From assembly GCA_013146195.2 (NCBI GenBank), contig CM028382.1, positions 114,775,023 to 114,839,022 of the forward strand: a stretch of 64,000 nt of DNA, written 5' to 3'. Source of the stretch: Codonopsis lanceolata (Eukaryota > Streptophyta > Magnoliopsida > Asterales > Campanulaceae). Below the pieces are notes generated by a model. That model did no database searches. It was not told the origin of the DNA and saw nothing but the letters and a program-made list of their open reading frames with translations. Of this stretch, positions 32,786 through 44,647 are shown piece by piece (the first letter of the stretch is position 1; every line of letters begins with the position of its first letter). The position numbers were made by a program, and so were the translations under genes.

Positions 32786-34104
32786 CATCATCAAGAGCAG
32801 ATTAGTTAGTAGAGAATTATTCAAACACACACACACACACACACATCATAGATCTCTAGGTTTTTTTAATAGGAATGCAATTGTGCTGAAACTTATTGCA
32901 GGTGAATAATAGGACATAATAGTTAGCAAAAAATGAATTTAGCGAAATTATACAAAAATAGACACTTATTTTGGAATCAAAAATAAAATAAAAATAAGCA
33001 CTTACTGGAAAGTTAGATGCAGTAGTTTTTCATCTCCTAAAAGGCTAAAAGGAGTTTGGAGTATATTTATTTTTTTTACAAAAATAATTTTTTTTGTTAT
33101 AATTTACTATTACAACATAATATCAAATTATTAATAAAAAAATTTAATATCAAAACAATAAAAATAATTAGCTGACAAATTATTTCATTCAGTTGTATTT
33201 GAAGGTATTGAGAGAAGGATAGTCTCATGGATGTTCATTCCTCAAAGAGATTCAATGATGACTTCCAATATAAATATGAAACTTTTCCTTTGATGAAAAT
33301 AGTAAATCCTACTGATCTTTGTATAAAACGAACAAAATCTATTTAAATATACTTTTGATTGGCCTGAAGAGATAAAAAAGAAAGTGATGGTGGTACATGT
33401 ACCGATGAACTCTCAGAATATGTGAAGACATTGATTCAAGCTGATTTAAGTAATGTTGATATTCATTTGCTTCTACTACACCATGCACAAATGATGAAGA
33501 TATGAGGTCATCTGCCCAATATATTGCAAGTTACCAGATAATTTATTGTAAAGCTACAATAATACAATAGCCGGTAATTTAAATAAATCTCCTATAAAAA
33601 GTATGAGTTGCTGATCAAAAACCCACACATATAGACATAATATCAAATTACATGTTAAATCGTTGATGTAGAAATATATTTAGAAATATACACGATTTAG
33701 TACTTTTTTTATATTTCATTGATTCGATGTTATATTTAACCAAAAAAATCAATGTATTGACATATGATTTTTATTTTTGAAACCGATACATGTTATAAAA
33801 ATAGGGATCTAATAATTTATTATTTAAGTGTGTCTCAATATTAGACACATAATGATGAAATTAAACGAAATTACTGAGAAATTGTATTGTAGTTCAAATA
33901 AATCAAAAAACATTCTTCATTTTATAGAATAAAATGATAGATCTGCAAAATACAATTATTTTTCTCTAAATAATAAAAAAAGCATCATTAAATGAGTTTT
34001 TCATAAAATTGTTAACTTATCAACAAGTCTTCTGCATGACGATTTCGTATCTTCCGTCGCCGAATTTGCAAAAAGTGGACATTTGTGTTGGGTGGGTTTC
34101 TAAA
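32727..34104. other. Non-coding AT-rich end of copy 1
   Basis: It contains (AC)n at 32747-32768 and 32825-32845 and a short (AT)n at 32769-32785 that is ~55 bp long in copy 2. No gene recognised; 33230-33540 has a slightly more complex composition but no domain. Confidence 0.45.
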
Positions 34105-34360
34105 TGAGCTGCCCGGCCCAATTAGGCCCAAGCCAGGAGCCACGTGTCAGTCGTATATACCTTCCGAGCAATCGAGCAGACATGTCATGCGAGCAATAGC
34201 GAAGAGCGGCAACATTGCTCGATGTCACCGAACAAGTCACTTAACAGCTTGAGGGTGATCACACCCGGCAAACCGTATACAGTGAGTTACACCCGAGCAA
34301 TAATTCCTCGCTATAAGCCATGTCGGGCTTACGAGGAGTTGATGCTCGTTAGGTAGTTAA

Positions 34361-34455
34361 TGCCAATCATGGGCGCTAATGCCAATCATGGGCGCTAATG
34401 CCAATCGTGGGCGCTAACGCCAATCATGGGCAGTTATGCATGATAATGGGCGCTA
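34361..34455 (+). repeat. 19-bp minisatellite in the gypsy LTR
   Basis: About four to five units of GCTAATGCCAATCATGGGC, nearly perfect, just upstream of the TATA box (U3 region). Confidence 0.9.
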
Positions 34456-34782
34456 TGCACGTATAAAAGCCTCAGGAAAAATTCACAGAGGACGCACAAT
34501 CTACTTTCCCTAGCCTAAACTCTGGCAAATTGTGAACTCATTGTACTAATTCACACGCCGGAGGGCTTTTGCAGGGAGTGCCCCCGCCCTTCACTTTTTC
34601 TTCTCTTTCATTGCAGTTGGGCTCAGAGAGTTTGTAAGCACGCTTGAAAGCCGTGCTTGATTGGTCAAGCTTGAAAGGGTCCAAATCTTCGACGCATCGC
34701 TTGTTCCATTGCCGAAACGAGTGTTTTTACCAAGACAAGAGTTTCGCTTTAGTGCGATATTCATTGTTTTTCAAAGTTCTAT

Positions 34783-37160
34783 CCATGGCTGAGAATGGCG
34801 TTAATCTGGTGGTGGCAATGCAGTGAGGCACATCGTAACCACGCCTCAATCGCCGCTGGAGTAATGTTCCTCCACCCTACGATGCACGCCACCGCTGAAT
34901 CGAGGCGCTGGTTGAATCGATGGCCGAAGCGGCCGGCCGCTACCGGTTTAGCCCATGAATTTCGTGGAAGAAGCTTTTACGCCAAAGAGCCATTTATCTC
35001 TTGGCCGACGCATCAACTCAACTTACAATGATCGCCATGGGCAAACCACCATCGCCCATCGAAGTCGATCCACCGCCAACTCGCTGGCCCCGGTCCCGCC
35101 GGGCGCTTTCACGCACGGGAAATCCGATGTATCCTTTCGTTGTACATTCCCAACCACGCGAGCATGATTCTAAGCGTAATGATCGACCGCAGGAAGTAAG
35201 GCCACCATGTGGTTATCCCTTGTTCATTCGAGGTCGGGACCCCGAGCCAAGGCGAGGATTCCGCTCGCTGCCGCCGGCTGCTCACCTACACCGCGTCGCA
35301 TGCTCGCAGACGCTGCCGCCTCACCGCTGCTCACACGTGCATACCGCCACTCACGATCACCTGTGGGTTCTATGCTCGAGGCAAAGGACTCCTTCTCCCA
35401 AAGTGTCTTCATCAATCACCGCACCTATCGCAGTCGGGGCACCACAGTGGCGCAGTCGTGGGGGCTCCACAAGCCATCATGGGACCCCCACTGTGCCCTC
35501 CTATGCCTCGCTGGTACAACCTCACCTCGTGGGTGGTTTGCCCGCGAACCATTAATATGCAAGATTTCAAGAAATGAAACGCCGGACGAGGCCTCGGAAA
35601 CGTGGTAAAGCTCTTGATGGGAATTTTTCGGGGACGCCTCAGCCCTGCTGGCACCTCGATCGAGAATGCTCCACCTCACTTCGTGGTTTGATTTTTCCAA
35701 ACATCATGAATATATCGGGCAAGACTAAAGCTAGAGATCGGTTGATGTCTTTCGAGTCTCGTGACGGTTGGTAACCTCGCATTTAAGCATTAAAGATAAG
35801 AGCTTGCAGGGCTCTTCGGCAGGTGCGTCTGGATGTGACGGAGATTGCCGCCGCCACGCCGATCAACAATTGGGCGTATTTGGCATAAAGTTTTTGCCGA
35901 TTTCGACCGCCTGGTTCATTAGCTAAGACAAGGGCCGACTTGTCTAAGGTCAAGCAAGGTGCACATTAATCAACAAAGAAGTTATCTCGAGAGGTTTACC
36001 GGCGTGCTCGAGCAAGTTCCTCGGGCTAACCGAGCAAGAGGTGACATCAGAGCCAAATCCGCTTGCCGAGGGTAAGGTGGTTTGCGATCGAGCTGAGTAT
36101 GCGGAACCGAAGACGCAGTGCAGATGCTCATGCGAGCATTGAAAGGCGCAACGGTGAGACAAATAAGAAAAGAAAAGAAGAAAAGAAAGTTACAAAGCCA
36201 CTGAATCGTAAAGGAAGTGCCAGCCGAAGTGGTGGTTACAACAAAAGTAAGTCTCTGTATGATGATCCAAAAAGAGTTTCTTCGAGAGTCGGATTTGACC
36301 CCGCTCAATACTCATGGTGATACATGCACGAGGTTAAACGAAGCTTCCCAATCCACCTCGTATGAATCCAAATACAACGGGAAAGTGGACTGCACGAAGA
36401 GGTGTGCCTACCATGATGATTACGGGCATACCACGTAAGAATGTTGGCCATTAAAAAGGCCATCCGTAAGTCGATCAACGAGGGAGGCTGGACCGCTCAA
36501 ACGAGATGCAGAAACGTAGGGAATGCTCCACTGGCCGAGAGGCTCCACCAATTGTGGGGTTATTAATGTCATAATGGACGAGGAACTCACCCCCGACACG
36601 CCCGGCAAGCAAATCTACCTTGTCAAAAGTAGATCGAATTCAACGACTTTCAAGCAGGCTTAACAAAGCCATACGCTTTACCCGCAAAAGTGAGTTGGCG
36701 AAATGTCGCAAAGCAGCGCCCTGAGGTTTCAAGATTGGTCGATGGATGGGTGCACGTAATCTTGGGTGATACCGAGCATGCCGAGATGTAATGTATTACT
36801 TCGTTTTCAAGGGTTGGAGTTGAAGCGATGACGCTTAAAACCATACGCCGGGCTGGAGGGTTTTACAAATCATAAGGTCCCAAGGGCACCGCCGTTGAGT
36901 TAGAGGTATTCATCTGCCAGTGACTTAGAACTGTGGTTGAAAAGATTACCTATGGTAATCGACTCAAGCTCCCCATATAACATCATCATTCGCGCATCGA
37001 GCATGGCTGGGCCTCGATGGTTGCGCCAATCCCGCACCGTAGAGCAAAATTTTATACGTACTCAGGCGTTGGTGTATCATGAGTCACCATGGCCAAGGCC
37101 GAGTATGTTAGGGATACTCAAAGGAAAAAGCGTAAGTTGACTTTAAGATTACGGCAGTAA
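34783..37160 (+). pseudogene. gag and protease-region remnant of the gypsy element
   Basis: Coding similarity is scattered over three frames: LADASTQL near 35000, a basic region near 35575-35620, the Cys/His block CAYHDDYGHTT..ECWPLKK at ~36398-36460, and VIDSSSPYNIIIRASSMAGP at 36946-37010, a hallmark of the linker between protease and reverse transcriptase in plant Ty3/gypsy elements. Many frameshifts and stops; the overlapping open frames at 35001-35700 are not separate genes. Confidence 0.65.
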
Positions 37161-37349
37161 GGTTACCATCAAGCATCAAGGAAACTTCTCATGTGATCGC
37201 GACTACTTCCAGGGTCGCGATGGTACAGAAGATTTGAGAGGAAGCCACTCCATGCCGACATTGAAGTCATGGGAGCCCAATCAAAATGAAGCGACGCGCA
37301 TTGGTCAATGCCCGAATGTGTTGCGGTTACATCTTTGCCGCTTGCATGT

Positions 37350-37449
37350 NNNNNNNNNNNNNNNNNNNNNNNNNNNNNNNNNNNNNNNNNNNNNNNNNNN
37401 NNNNNNNNNNNNNNNNNNNNNNNNNNNNNNNNNNNNNNNNNNNNNNNNN
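37350..37449. other. Assembly gap of exactly 100 N
   Basis: One hundred N in a row, a common default for a gap of unknown size between scaffolded contigs. The sequence on the two sides is not guaranteed to be adjacent in the genome. Confidence 0.98.
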
Positions 37450-38266
37450 GAAAGATCTTACTCAATTTTCGAAGACGAGATGAAAGATGACTGAGGAAGC
37501 AGAAGAAAGATAGATGTCGGACTTGGAACTTTCTTAGCCAAAATATGGTGAAATCTTGGAGCTAGAGAAGGCGTAGATGAAGGAACAATTTTTGGGTGTT
37601 TGTTAGAGCATTTTTTTCGTTTAATCTTGAAGATTTAGAATTTGTATTTGAGGAAATGTAGTGATTTGGTTTAAATAAAGGAAGGGCAGAAACAAAGATG
37701 GTGAATATATGTCAAAATTGAGGAAGAAGACCTATAAGTATTTTTTAAAACATTAGGGTCTCCATTTTTAAATTGAAATATAAGTTAGGTTTGAAAATTT
37801 CATTTAGCCTTTTACTTAATGCATATGAGAACTTAACGGTATTTGTCTAGCATTTATCAAAGGATTGTGGCGTGAAAAATTCTTACTCTTATAACCCAAT
37901 TTTGACAAAAAATTGTTAAAGATTAATGAGAGCGAGGGACCAAAGTCAAGGGACCAATGGTGTCATTAATCGTTTAATTTATGTGTAATGTGCCTCATAT
38001 AATGCAGGGAAAAAACCCATTTGACTGCAATGACCCATGTAGTTTCCTCCAAATTCACAATTCCTAATTGGCCTTTATGTGCGAAAGTTAAAACCAGGGG
38101 CCCTAAGTTGCGATAACGTGTAAAACTGGGGTGCTAAAGTGGTATAAGTGATAGGAGTATATATATAATTAAATATGGGTGGGTCCAAAACAGTAAAAAG
38201 TGTCAAAGAAGACAGCCTACCTCACTGTTTTTATTCATAAATAGGAGTAAATATTTCTTCTCTTTC

Positions 38267-38788
38267 GTGGGTATATATACGTGTATGTTTCTTGAGGTTC
38301 CTCTCATTTGGAAATTGGAAGAGATGGAGAGGAATGTTTTTAAGATGATTGATGTGACTCAATTCATGCTCATTGAATCTACTGGCGATTCGGAGGCCAA
38401 ATCCCCCGAATCCGATCTCATCAATACCACTTCTTTTTCCAGTAGGCCTAATTTTTTCGCCCAGTTTGATGATAATAACGACGACGACGACGACGACGAT
38501 GCCGAATCTTGTAGCTACGGTTCTTTACTAAGTGGAAGTGCTGATAGGTTTAGTCACGATGATGATGATGATGATGGCATGATCTACGACGACGACAAGC
38601 ATGATGATGAGATGGAGGAAGACGATGATTCCATTGATAGTAAGATGGTGGAGGTTTCCAAGAAATGTGAAGGGTTTGTGACGGGAACAAGGCAAAAAAA
38701 GAGATCTAAGGATTGTTCAAGTATGGAGTTCTTGAATATTGAGAAAGAAAAAGACAAGAACTTCTGGGAAACTTGCTTGGCATCTTAG
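38267..38788 (+). CDS. Small acidic poly-Asp protein (copy 2)
   Basis: Open frame of 173 codons, near-identical to 22908-23432. Differences: Thr for Met at residue 5 (upstream of the probable start), seven instead of six Asp in the first tract and six instead of eight in the second, plus silent changes near the C-terminus. C-terminal FWETCLAS and the basic RQKKRSKD patch are conserved. Length variation confined to GAC/GAT trinucleotide runs is what one expects of two alleles. Function unknown. Confidence 0.7.
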   Translation: MGIYTCMFLEVPLIWKLEEMERNVFKMIDVTQFMLIESTGDSEAKSPESDLINTTSFSSRPNFFAQFDDNNDDDDDDDAESCSYGSLLSGSADRFSHDDDDDDGMIYDDDKHDDEMEEDDDSIDSKMVEVSKKCEGFVTGTRQKKRSKDCSSMEFLNIEKEKDKNFWETCLAS

Positions 38789-39051
38789 CTTGATTTAATT
38801 ACTTGGTTTTCTTTCTTTGACTTGTTCTTCAGCTAACGCGCCGTATATTTTTTCCTTTTTTTTTAGTTTTAGGCTTCTTTTTCAAGAATTTACAGTTTAA
38901 TCCCGGGTTTCAAATTATTTTGTGGGGTAATTTGTAGCTAGGAAACTATTGCCGTCACAGTGTTTGTACCAAATGCTTGGCATAGCTTGTAAATAAGGAT
39001 ACGAGGCAAAGGAATTCAAATGACTTTGCAATTGTAAATACAAAGTATCTA

Positions 39052-39199
39052 CTTCATTCGTTCGTCTCTAAATAAGTGTTTATAAAATATTATGTTACGT
39101 CGTGTTTAGCTCTCTTTTGACGATGTAGGAATGTTTGAAGGAAATTTATAGAAAAATTAGTCATAATTACAAAAATATTTTTGCTCGAAATTGAGGGAG
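39052..39199. mobile_element. Stowaway-type MITE (copy 2 of 23696-23829)
   Basis: TA flanks at 39050-39051 and 39200-39201. The left end keeps ttcgtctctaaataagtg, closer to the family consensus than copy 1. Confidence 0.6.
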
Positions 39200-39497
39200 T
39201 ATATGTTTATCGGTTTTAAAGGAATTGTGGATTTTGATTATGTGTACGTCCTAATCCTACTGTTCGTTGATGTTTACCTTCTCCGAATCTTATCAGGATT
39301 TAAATCTCTTCAATTAATTGTGGACGCCGGAGGATAGGAAATTTAAAGGAATGATATATATTAGTTATTACAATGTGTTTTTAAAATTTATAAAAGAACT
39401 TGCGACTTTTTTTTTTTTTTGTTATGGTTGAGGTTTTACTATTTAAGATTAGAGTACGAATCTTAATTTATAAGATGGAACTTTACTCATTCATAGC

Positions 39498-40308
39498 TGA
39501 AGGGATCCGACCTGGGTCCTCTGCGTGGAAGCGACCACGTGGATTCCAATTAGACTTGGGCGAGGTCCACCAAGGCCATTTGGACCGACCATTGATCAAG
39601 CGGCGGCCAGTGACCGACAACCATCAACTGGCCGACCATTATCCTCCATAATGGTCGAGGATCATTCCGAGGATCAAAGTCATGCTCGGCAGACCAACCT
39701 TCCATGACAACGATAGGCCTGACCTATAGCCTGTACATAGCCCCTAGATGTCATCTTCACAAGAGGCGAGTAAGCCATGCAAGCCGTTGTAACTTAGCGG
39801 TGATCAACCGCCTCTGATTGGCATCACGCTATCATCAACCACTCGGGGCTACCACCAAGCCAGGGGGACAAGTCCCACCACCGGGGACCCTCGTTCCAAT
39901 CATGATCTCAAATCCAAACTATTATAAAATTAAATAAAGTCTTTCCCTTCAAGAAAATGTATGATTTACTTTGCATTCAAAGACTTATAAGAGCTTTTGC
40001 ACACACTAGACACAAAAGGATCATTGCCAAACACCCACCGAAGCTTAAGGGAGCAGCTTAGCTCAGGCATACATAAAACTCACGATTCTTCTCACTGGGA
40101 GGCTGTAGTTGGGAAACCCCCAACACCCTAACGGTAGTCTCCTTTCAGGTAACCAACGGTCAAGAGTAAGCACAAAGTCCAGATATACTATCAACTTTGG
40201 TACAACAAGTACCCACATACGCCGACGTGAACATCAACCCAGGACACGTCAGCTCCGGTCCATTACGTGGACTACCAGCATAGTCACCCCATCTTTGTGG
40301 CGTGATCA
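39498..40308 (+). mobile_element. Solo LTR, 811 bp (copy 2)
   Basis: TGAAGGGATCCG to GTGGCGTGATCA with a perfect target duplication atagc (39493-39497 and 40309-40313). Same insertion as 24120-24936, so it predates the split of the two copies. Several small internal differences cluster at 39565-39620 and 39800-39860. Confidence 0.9.
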
Positions 40309-41321
40309 ATAGCTAAAACCGTCTCACCCAAATTTTTACCTTTTGTAAGACAGATCTCTCTGATCTGACTCACTAGTGTGTTCGTAGGCTAAGTTGCGAG
40401 AGAGTGTGACTCAATCTTACGAATTAAAATTCTTAAGACAGTTCAAACGAAGGAAACCTACCTTAATATAATGACAATACTTAATAGATATGTGTTTCTA
40501 CAAGATTTTGATGACTTTTGACTTGTGTTTACCCGCCATCTCTTTGTAGAATTGGTCGATGTTTACCTCAGTCTTCCCACCCCCCTTTCGTTTTCTGTTG
40601 TGGCGGATTGATGGACTAGAAAAATGATATTAGTTATGTGGATTTTGGTCTCTTTCGGAAATCAGTAGTGAGAAAAGAGGAAACGGTGGTGGTTGAGCTC
40701 GTGACTTACGAGTGCAAATGCAATGACTGGGGGAACATTTACCAAATGATTCTCATTTTGTCTAGACCAGCAACTTGGTCCTATCTGAAACTAACATAGA
40801 GGTTGACATTTTGACTTTTTAGCATCTACACTTTTCCTCTATCTCCATTCTCCATTCTCCATTCTCCATTCACCAATGCTAAGAATCTGGGTCCACTGTA
40901 ATGTATTTATATTAATGAATTGATAAAAATATTCTACAAACGATCAAGTAGGATGGAAAAGATCAATGGATACAACCTTGGTAAATAAACTATAGGTTGA
41001 ACAAACTAGGGTGAGCTTTCATACATAAATCATACAATTCAACAGCTTAAACATTTTCTCTAATCGGAGCACAATTCATGCTAATCTATAATGGTCAAAG
41101 TTAGAAATTCTTTGCTGATGTAACAAAGAAAACAAGCACAAGTTCAGCCCCAAGCTGAACACTAAATCAAAATCAACAGCAAGTAAACCACTTCCTCCCT
41201 CCTGTTTGACCAAAACACCCCCATTACATACCACACCAATGTACAGAAGCAAGCTAGGTGGTGGTAGAGAAAATCAGGCAGCTCTAATCTACCCTTTCAA
41301 CGCCAGAAAATGAAACCTCCG

Positions 41322-44300
41322 TCAGGCCACATGTAAAGGCAAGGGAAAAATGGGGTCCACAATCTTGTCCACCATTACAACATCCTTGACAGTTGCACTA
41401 TCTTTTGACGGGGTTTCTGTATCAGTATCAACCCCCATAGAAATCGAACTCAGACCCGAGACTTCTTCTTCCTCACTTGTGCTCAATCCAGATTCCCCCT
41501 GAAAACTGGAGCCACTTACTGGACTAGACCGCTCCCTTACCAAATTCCCAAGTTCTTTCTTGAAACAATCCTTTGCGTTTTCATTCTCAACCAACTGTTT
41601 CAAAAAGTGTTGTTCTATCTCACTTAATGACTGGACTTCATCTTCATCTTCGCTACTGGCTTGGCTGTAACAGACCGGTTCTTCATCGTCATCTGATGGT
41701 TGTCTTCTTCTCAGTTCGCAGCTAGTATACGTCTCTTCCTGACTGTCAAATTCCTCATCGGTTTGTCTATCAGAAGGACATGACATAGGGGAGTATCCCG
41801 CTGTCGCAGTCTCATCGCGTTCTCGTAGTGTTTTCGTGATCAGAGTCTTGAGCAAGTTCATCACTTGGACAGCGTGCATTAACGCTGTCAATGGATCAGA
41901 CATCTGATCCAGGAAACAAAAGATAAAAAAGACAGAAGAACATCAATACGTGGTCTAATCTTTGATCAAAAATTAATTAAACTTGTCAGCCTTACAACAA
42001 CAATCTCCATGGAAGGTTGCAAAAGAAAATTTTGGGCCTATTTGAGCATGACATTTTGGTCACCATTTTGACCACGGATAAAATGTGGGTTCGGTCGATA
42101 TGCCATTTTCCCCAAGTGGCCCATTCTCTTTCGATCATAACAAATGGCCCAACTGAGTGTGCGTGGGTGGGTGTGGTGGGCCAGTTGGTGTTTGTGTCAT
42201 ATAGTTGGTCAATATTTCAAGTTTGGATATATTTTGGTCAACGTAACTATAAACTATACAGATAAGCACTACTTCTAAATTAGTGAAAGTTCCTACAGCG
42301 AAAATAAGTAAACAAGTAAAACTTAACACGAGTGAAAATGATTTGCAACGGACCCAACAATAAATGGCTCATGTAGCCAACCCGAAGTAAATGGGACAAA
42401 GGTTGAGTATCCAAACAATTTTTTTCTGTGATTCACCACGAGGCCAAGTCTTATTTCTAAGATATTGACTCTTTCATGCATCATTTTTTTAATGCATATC
42501 AACAAATAATTTATACATCATTAATATGGAAAGGGAATGCTAAAATTGGATGATTTACCTGAGTCATGTTTGGGGCAAAAACCATGGCAATATTTCTTGC
42601 ATTCATCTTATTCAACTCCTCTTGCTCAACAACATCAGCCATCAGATCAATAGCCCAGTTGAGCAATGCTGTCTCAGTTGGTTTGAGCTGTTTCACAAGC
42701 TCAACACACTCCTCCTCCTCATTACACTGCAGAACCTCTTCGGGTGAAAGCCCATCGAGCACTCCACAAGGAAGCTCTCGAAACCAGGCCTTGATTAGAC
42801 CTGCTAAACAATGCACATCAATGTCTTCGGGTACAATGCCTCGGTTCAGTTGATCCCGCACATGCTCCTCTTGACTGTTCTCTGGATTTATACGAAAAAT
42901 TCCCTCTGCCTACAGAGAATTTGAAACAAACTCAGTCAAGCAAATTATAGGGACCAAAATGATCCCTTGTATGCAGATGAAATCGAGAAAGAAAGAAATT
43001 TCTATTCAATAATACAACCTTTAGGCCTCCTTGTGCATATAGTCTTTCCTGCATAAGCAAGAGAATTGTAGGCCTCCTTGTGAACATATAGTCTATTGCC
43101 TGCATAAGAATCAAGAGAATTGTAGGAACACTAGTGCACTCATTGATTCATGCACTGCATTGACTGCATTGATTCCGCGCGAACACGCTAACACTACACA
43201 AGTATATGAACATCAAAAACTTAGCATTGGTAACTAAGACAAAAGAATTTAGAGAAAAGAATATGATATAAATAGATTGCTCTTTTGATTATAACCGAGA
43301 GCCCATTTTGACACAAAATTCTTTTTGGTTCAGTGTGAAACTGAGATAAGGAGCTTAAAAGGATTGCAAACAAATTATTTTTATACTGTATTAGATGACC
43401 CAAATCTCATCATGAATTTCACTTGTTTATTATTATTAGTATATGTTTTGGTGAATCTCTAATAGGTATTTATCGAGGGGAAACTGGAGAAGTAGCCCCT
43501 TTTTTTGGCTAGGGAAACTTGAACCTTGCTATTGCAAGTTAGAGATTCTTTGTTGACTTCCCCATAGATAATAACAGTTAATTTGAAATGTTCGATAAGA
43601 CATCAATAGCACAAAAATTTAAGAGCAATTAATAACTCATAATGCTACTACAGTATCCCAATTTGATTAAAGTTACTATTATCACATGATGGCTATACAC
43701 TTGTTCATAAATCAGCTACATATGTTAAACAATAGTTGAACTGCTCAACGTTACAAACAAGCTGCCCTTAAATTATTGCTTTGCTACTTAAAAAAGTTCT
43801 TTGTGTAGCCTTTAGTCGTTGCAGATCAAAATAAAGGACCATTTGAATATGTTCCTTTCTACATTTTCAGCAACCAGACAAAGGACGTAGCTTCCCAATC
43901 TGAGCAATTTGACATTACAAATTTCGAAATTTTATTTTTCCCCAAAATTCACAATCCATAAATCTAGATCGTCAGTTATCTTACTGCTCAACATTTAATG
44001 GAATGTATGTTCATTTATGAAGTGGGTCTTAGCATAATTACATATAAATGCATAATTTTATACCTAAGTAAATCAGATCTAAAGAACTTGAATACTAACA
44101 ACAAAGAGTTAGGGTTTTACACTAAATTCCTGAATATAACTTTTCAATTTTAATGCAGCTCAAAATTAAATTTGAATAATTACAAAGATTTTACGCATTC
44201 TCAAGAAATACCCAGATCTATAAAAGTTTGAATTTAAAGGCAACTTAAAGACAGATGGAAAAAAAAGGTCAAAAAGTCAATAGAAAGTTAAAAAAAAAAA

Positions 44301-44647
44301 AAAAAAAACCTGGCGCTGGGGACACGGCAAGGGATTTCAACTTCAAACTCAACAGGAAGACCCAAAAACCCATGAAAACGATCGAATGTGACATGAGTCA
44401 AATGTTGAACATTGGTGGGCCACCCGATTTCCATGTGATGAACAGATGCAGCTGCCGCCGACGATTCCTCCCGCTGTTGATCGACCCGGCAAGACACCAT
44501 TGACTTTCTAAGAGCAGTCAACAGCAAGGCCACCAGCGACAGCTGATTTTGCTCCTCCTCCTCAGCTCTTCCTTTCGTAGCTCCACTCCCATTCACACCA
44601 CCGCCGCCACACCCACCTCCTCTCGTTAGCATCACCATCCCTGTCAT
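41322..44647 (-). CDS. ROPGAP: ROP GTPase-activating protein (copy 2, exon 2 scrambled)
   Basis: Exons at 44647-44310, ~43193-43019, 42909-42559 and 41903-41322. Exons 1, 3 and 4 are intact. Exon 4 reads from MSDPLTALMHAVQVMNLL through GYSPMSCPSD to the natural stop, giving the full Ser/acidic tail (DDDEEPVCYSQASSEDEDE, EEEEVSGLSS, end PLPLHVA); an intact protein would be 463 residues. Exon 2 is 175 instead of 121 bases: the block coding for PTILLLMQERLYAQGG is partly doubled, and the upstream part (FGVSAESMQCTYDSRGN in copy 1) is rearranged, giving a TGA about 15 codons into the exon, before the arginine finger. As written, copy 2 would give no GAP domain. This may well be an assembly artefact. 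Confidence 0.88.

Larger units (their letters stand above)
34105..37349 (+). mobile_element. Decayed Ty3/gypsy element, 5' part, truncated by the assembly gap
   Basis: It starts TGAGCTGCCCGG exactly where copy 1 stops matching copy 2. The 5' LTR carries a 19-bp minisatellite, a TATA box (gtataaaag, ~34459-34467) and the 'cacgccggagggct' signature. A gag-like frame begins near atggctgagaatggcg (34783) and is broken repeatedly. The zinc-knuckle-like block CAYHDDYGHTT..ECWPLKKAI (36398-36468) is interrupted by a TAA (36436-36438), and MVIDSSSPYNIIIRAS (36946-36993) is the segment after the protease. Reverse transcriptase would lie beyond the gap. Higher GC than the surroundings. Confidence 0.75.

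Noticed and set aside
33230..33540. Possible gene fragment (less AT-biased, gcctgaagagataaaa..)
   Set aside because: No continuous frame, no recognisable domain, and identical non-coding decay in copy 2 (48710-49020).
35001..35700. Overlapping frames of 184, 133, 122 and 91 codons as host genes
   Set aside because: They lie in the decayed gag region of the gypsy element and overlap in all frames, as expected of GC-richer sequence with few stops.
37169..37494. Frames running through the N block
   Set aside because: They contain only undetermined residues; the gap has no coding evidence.
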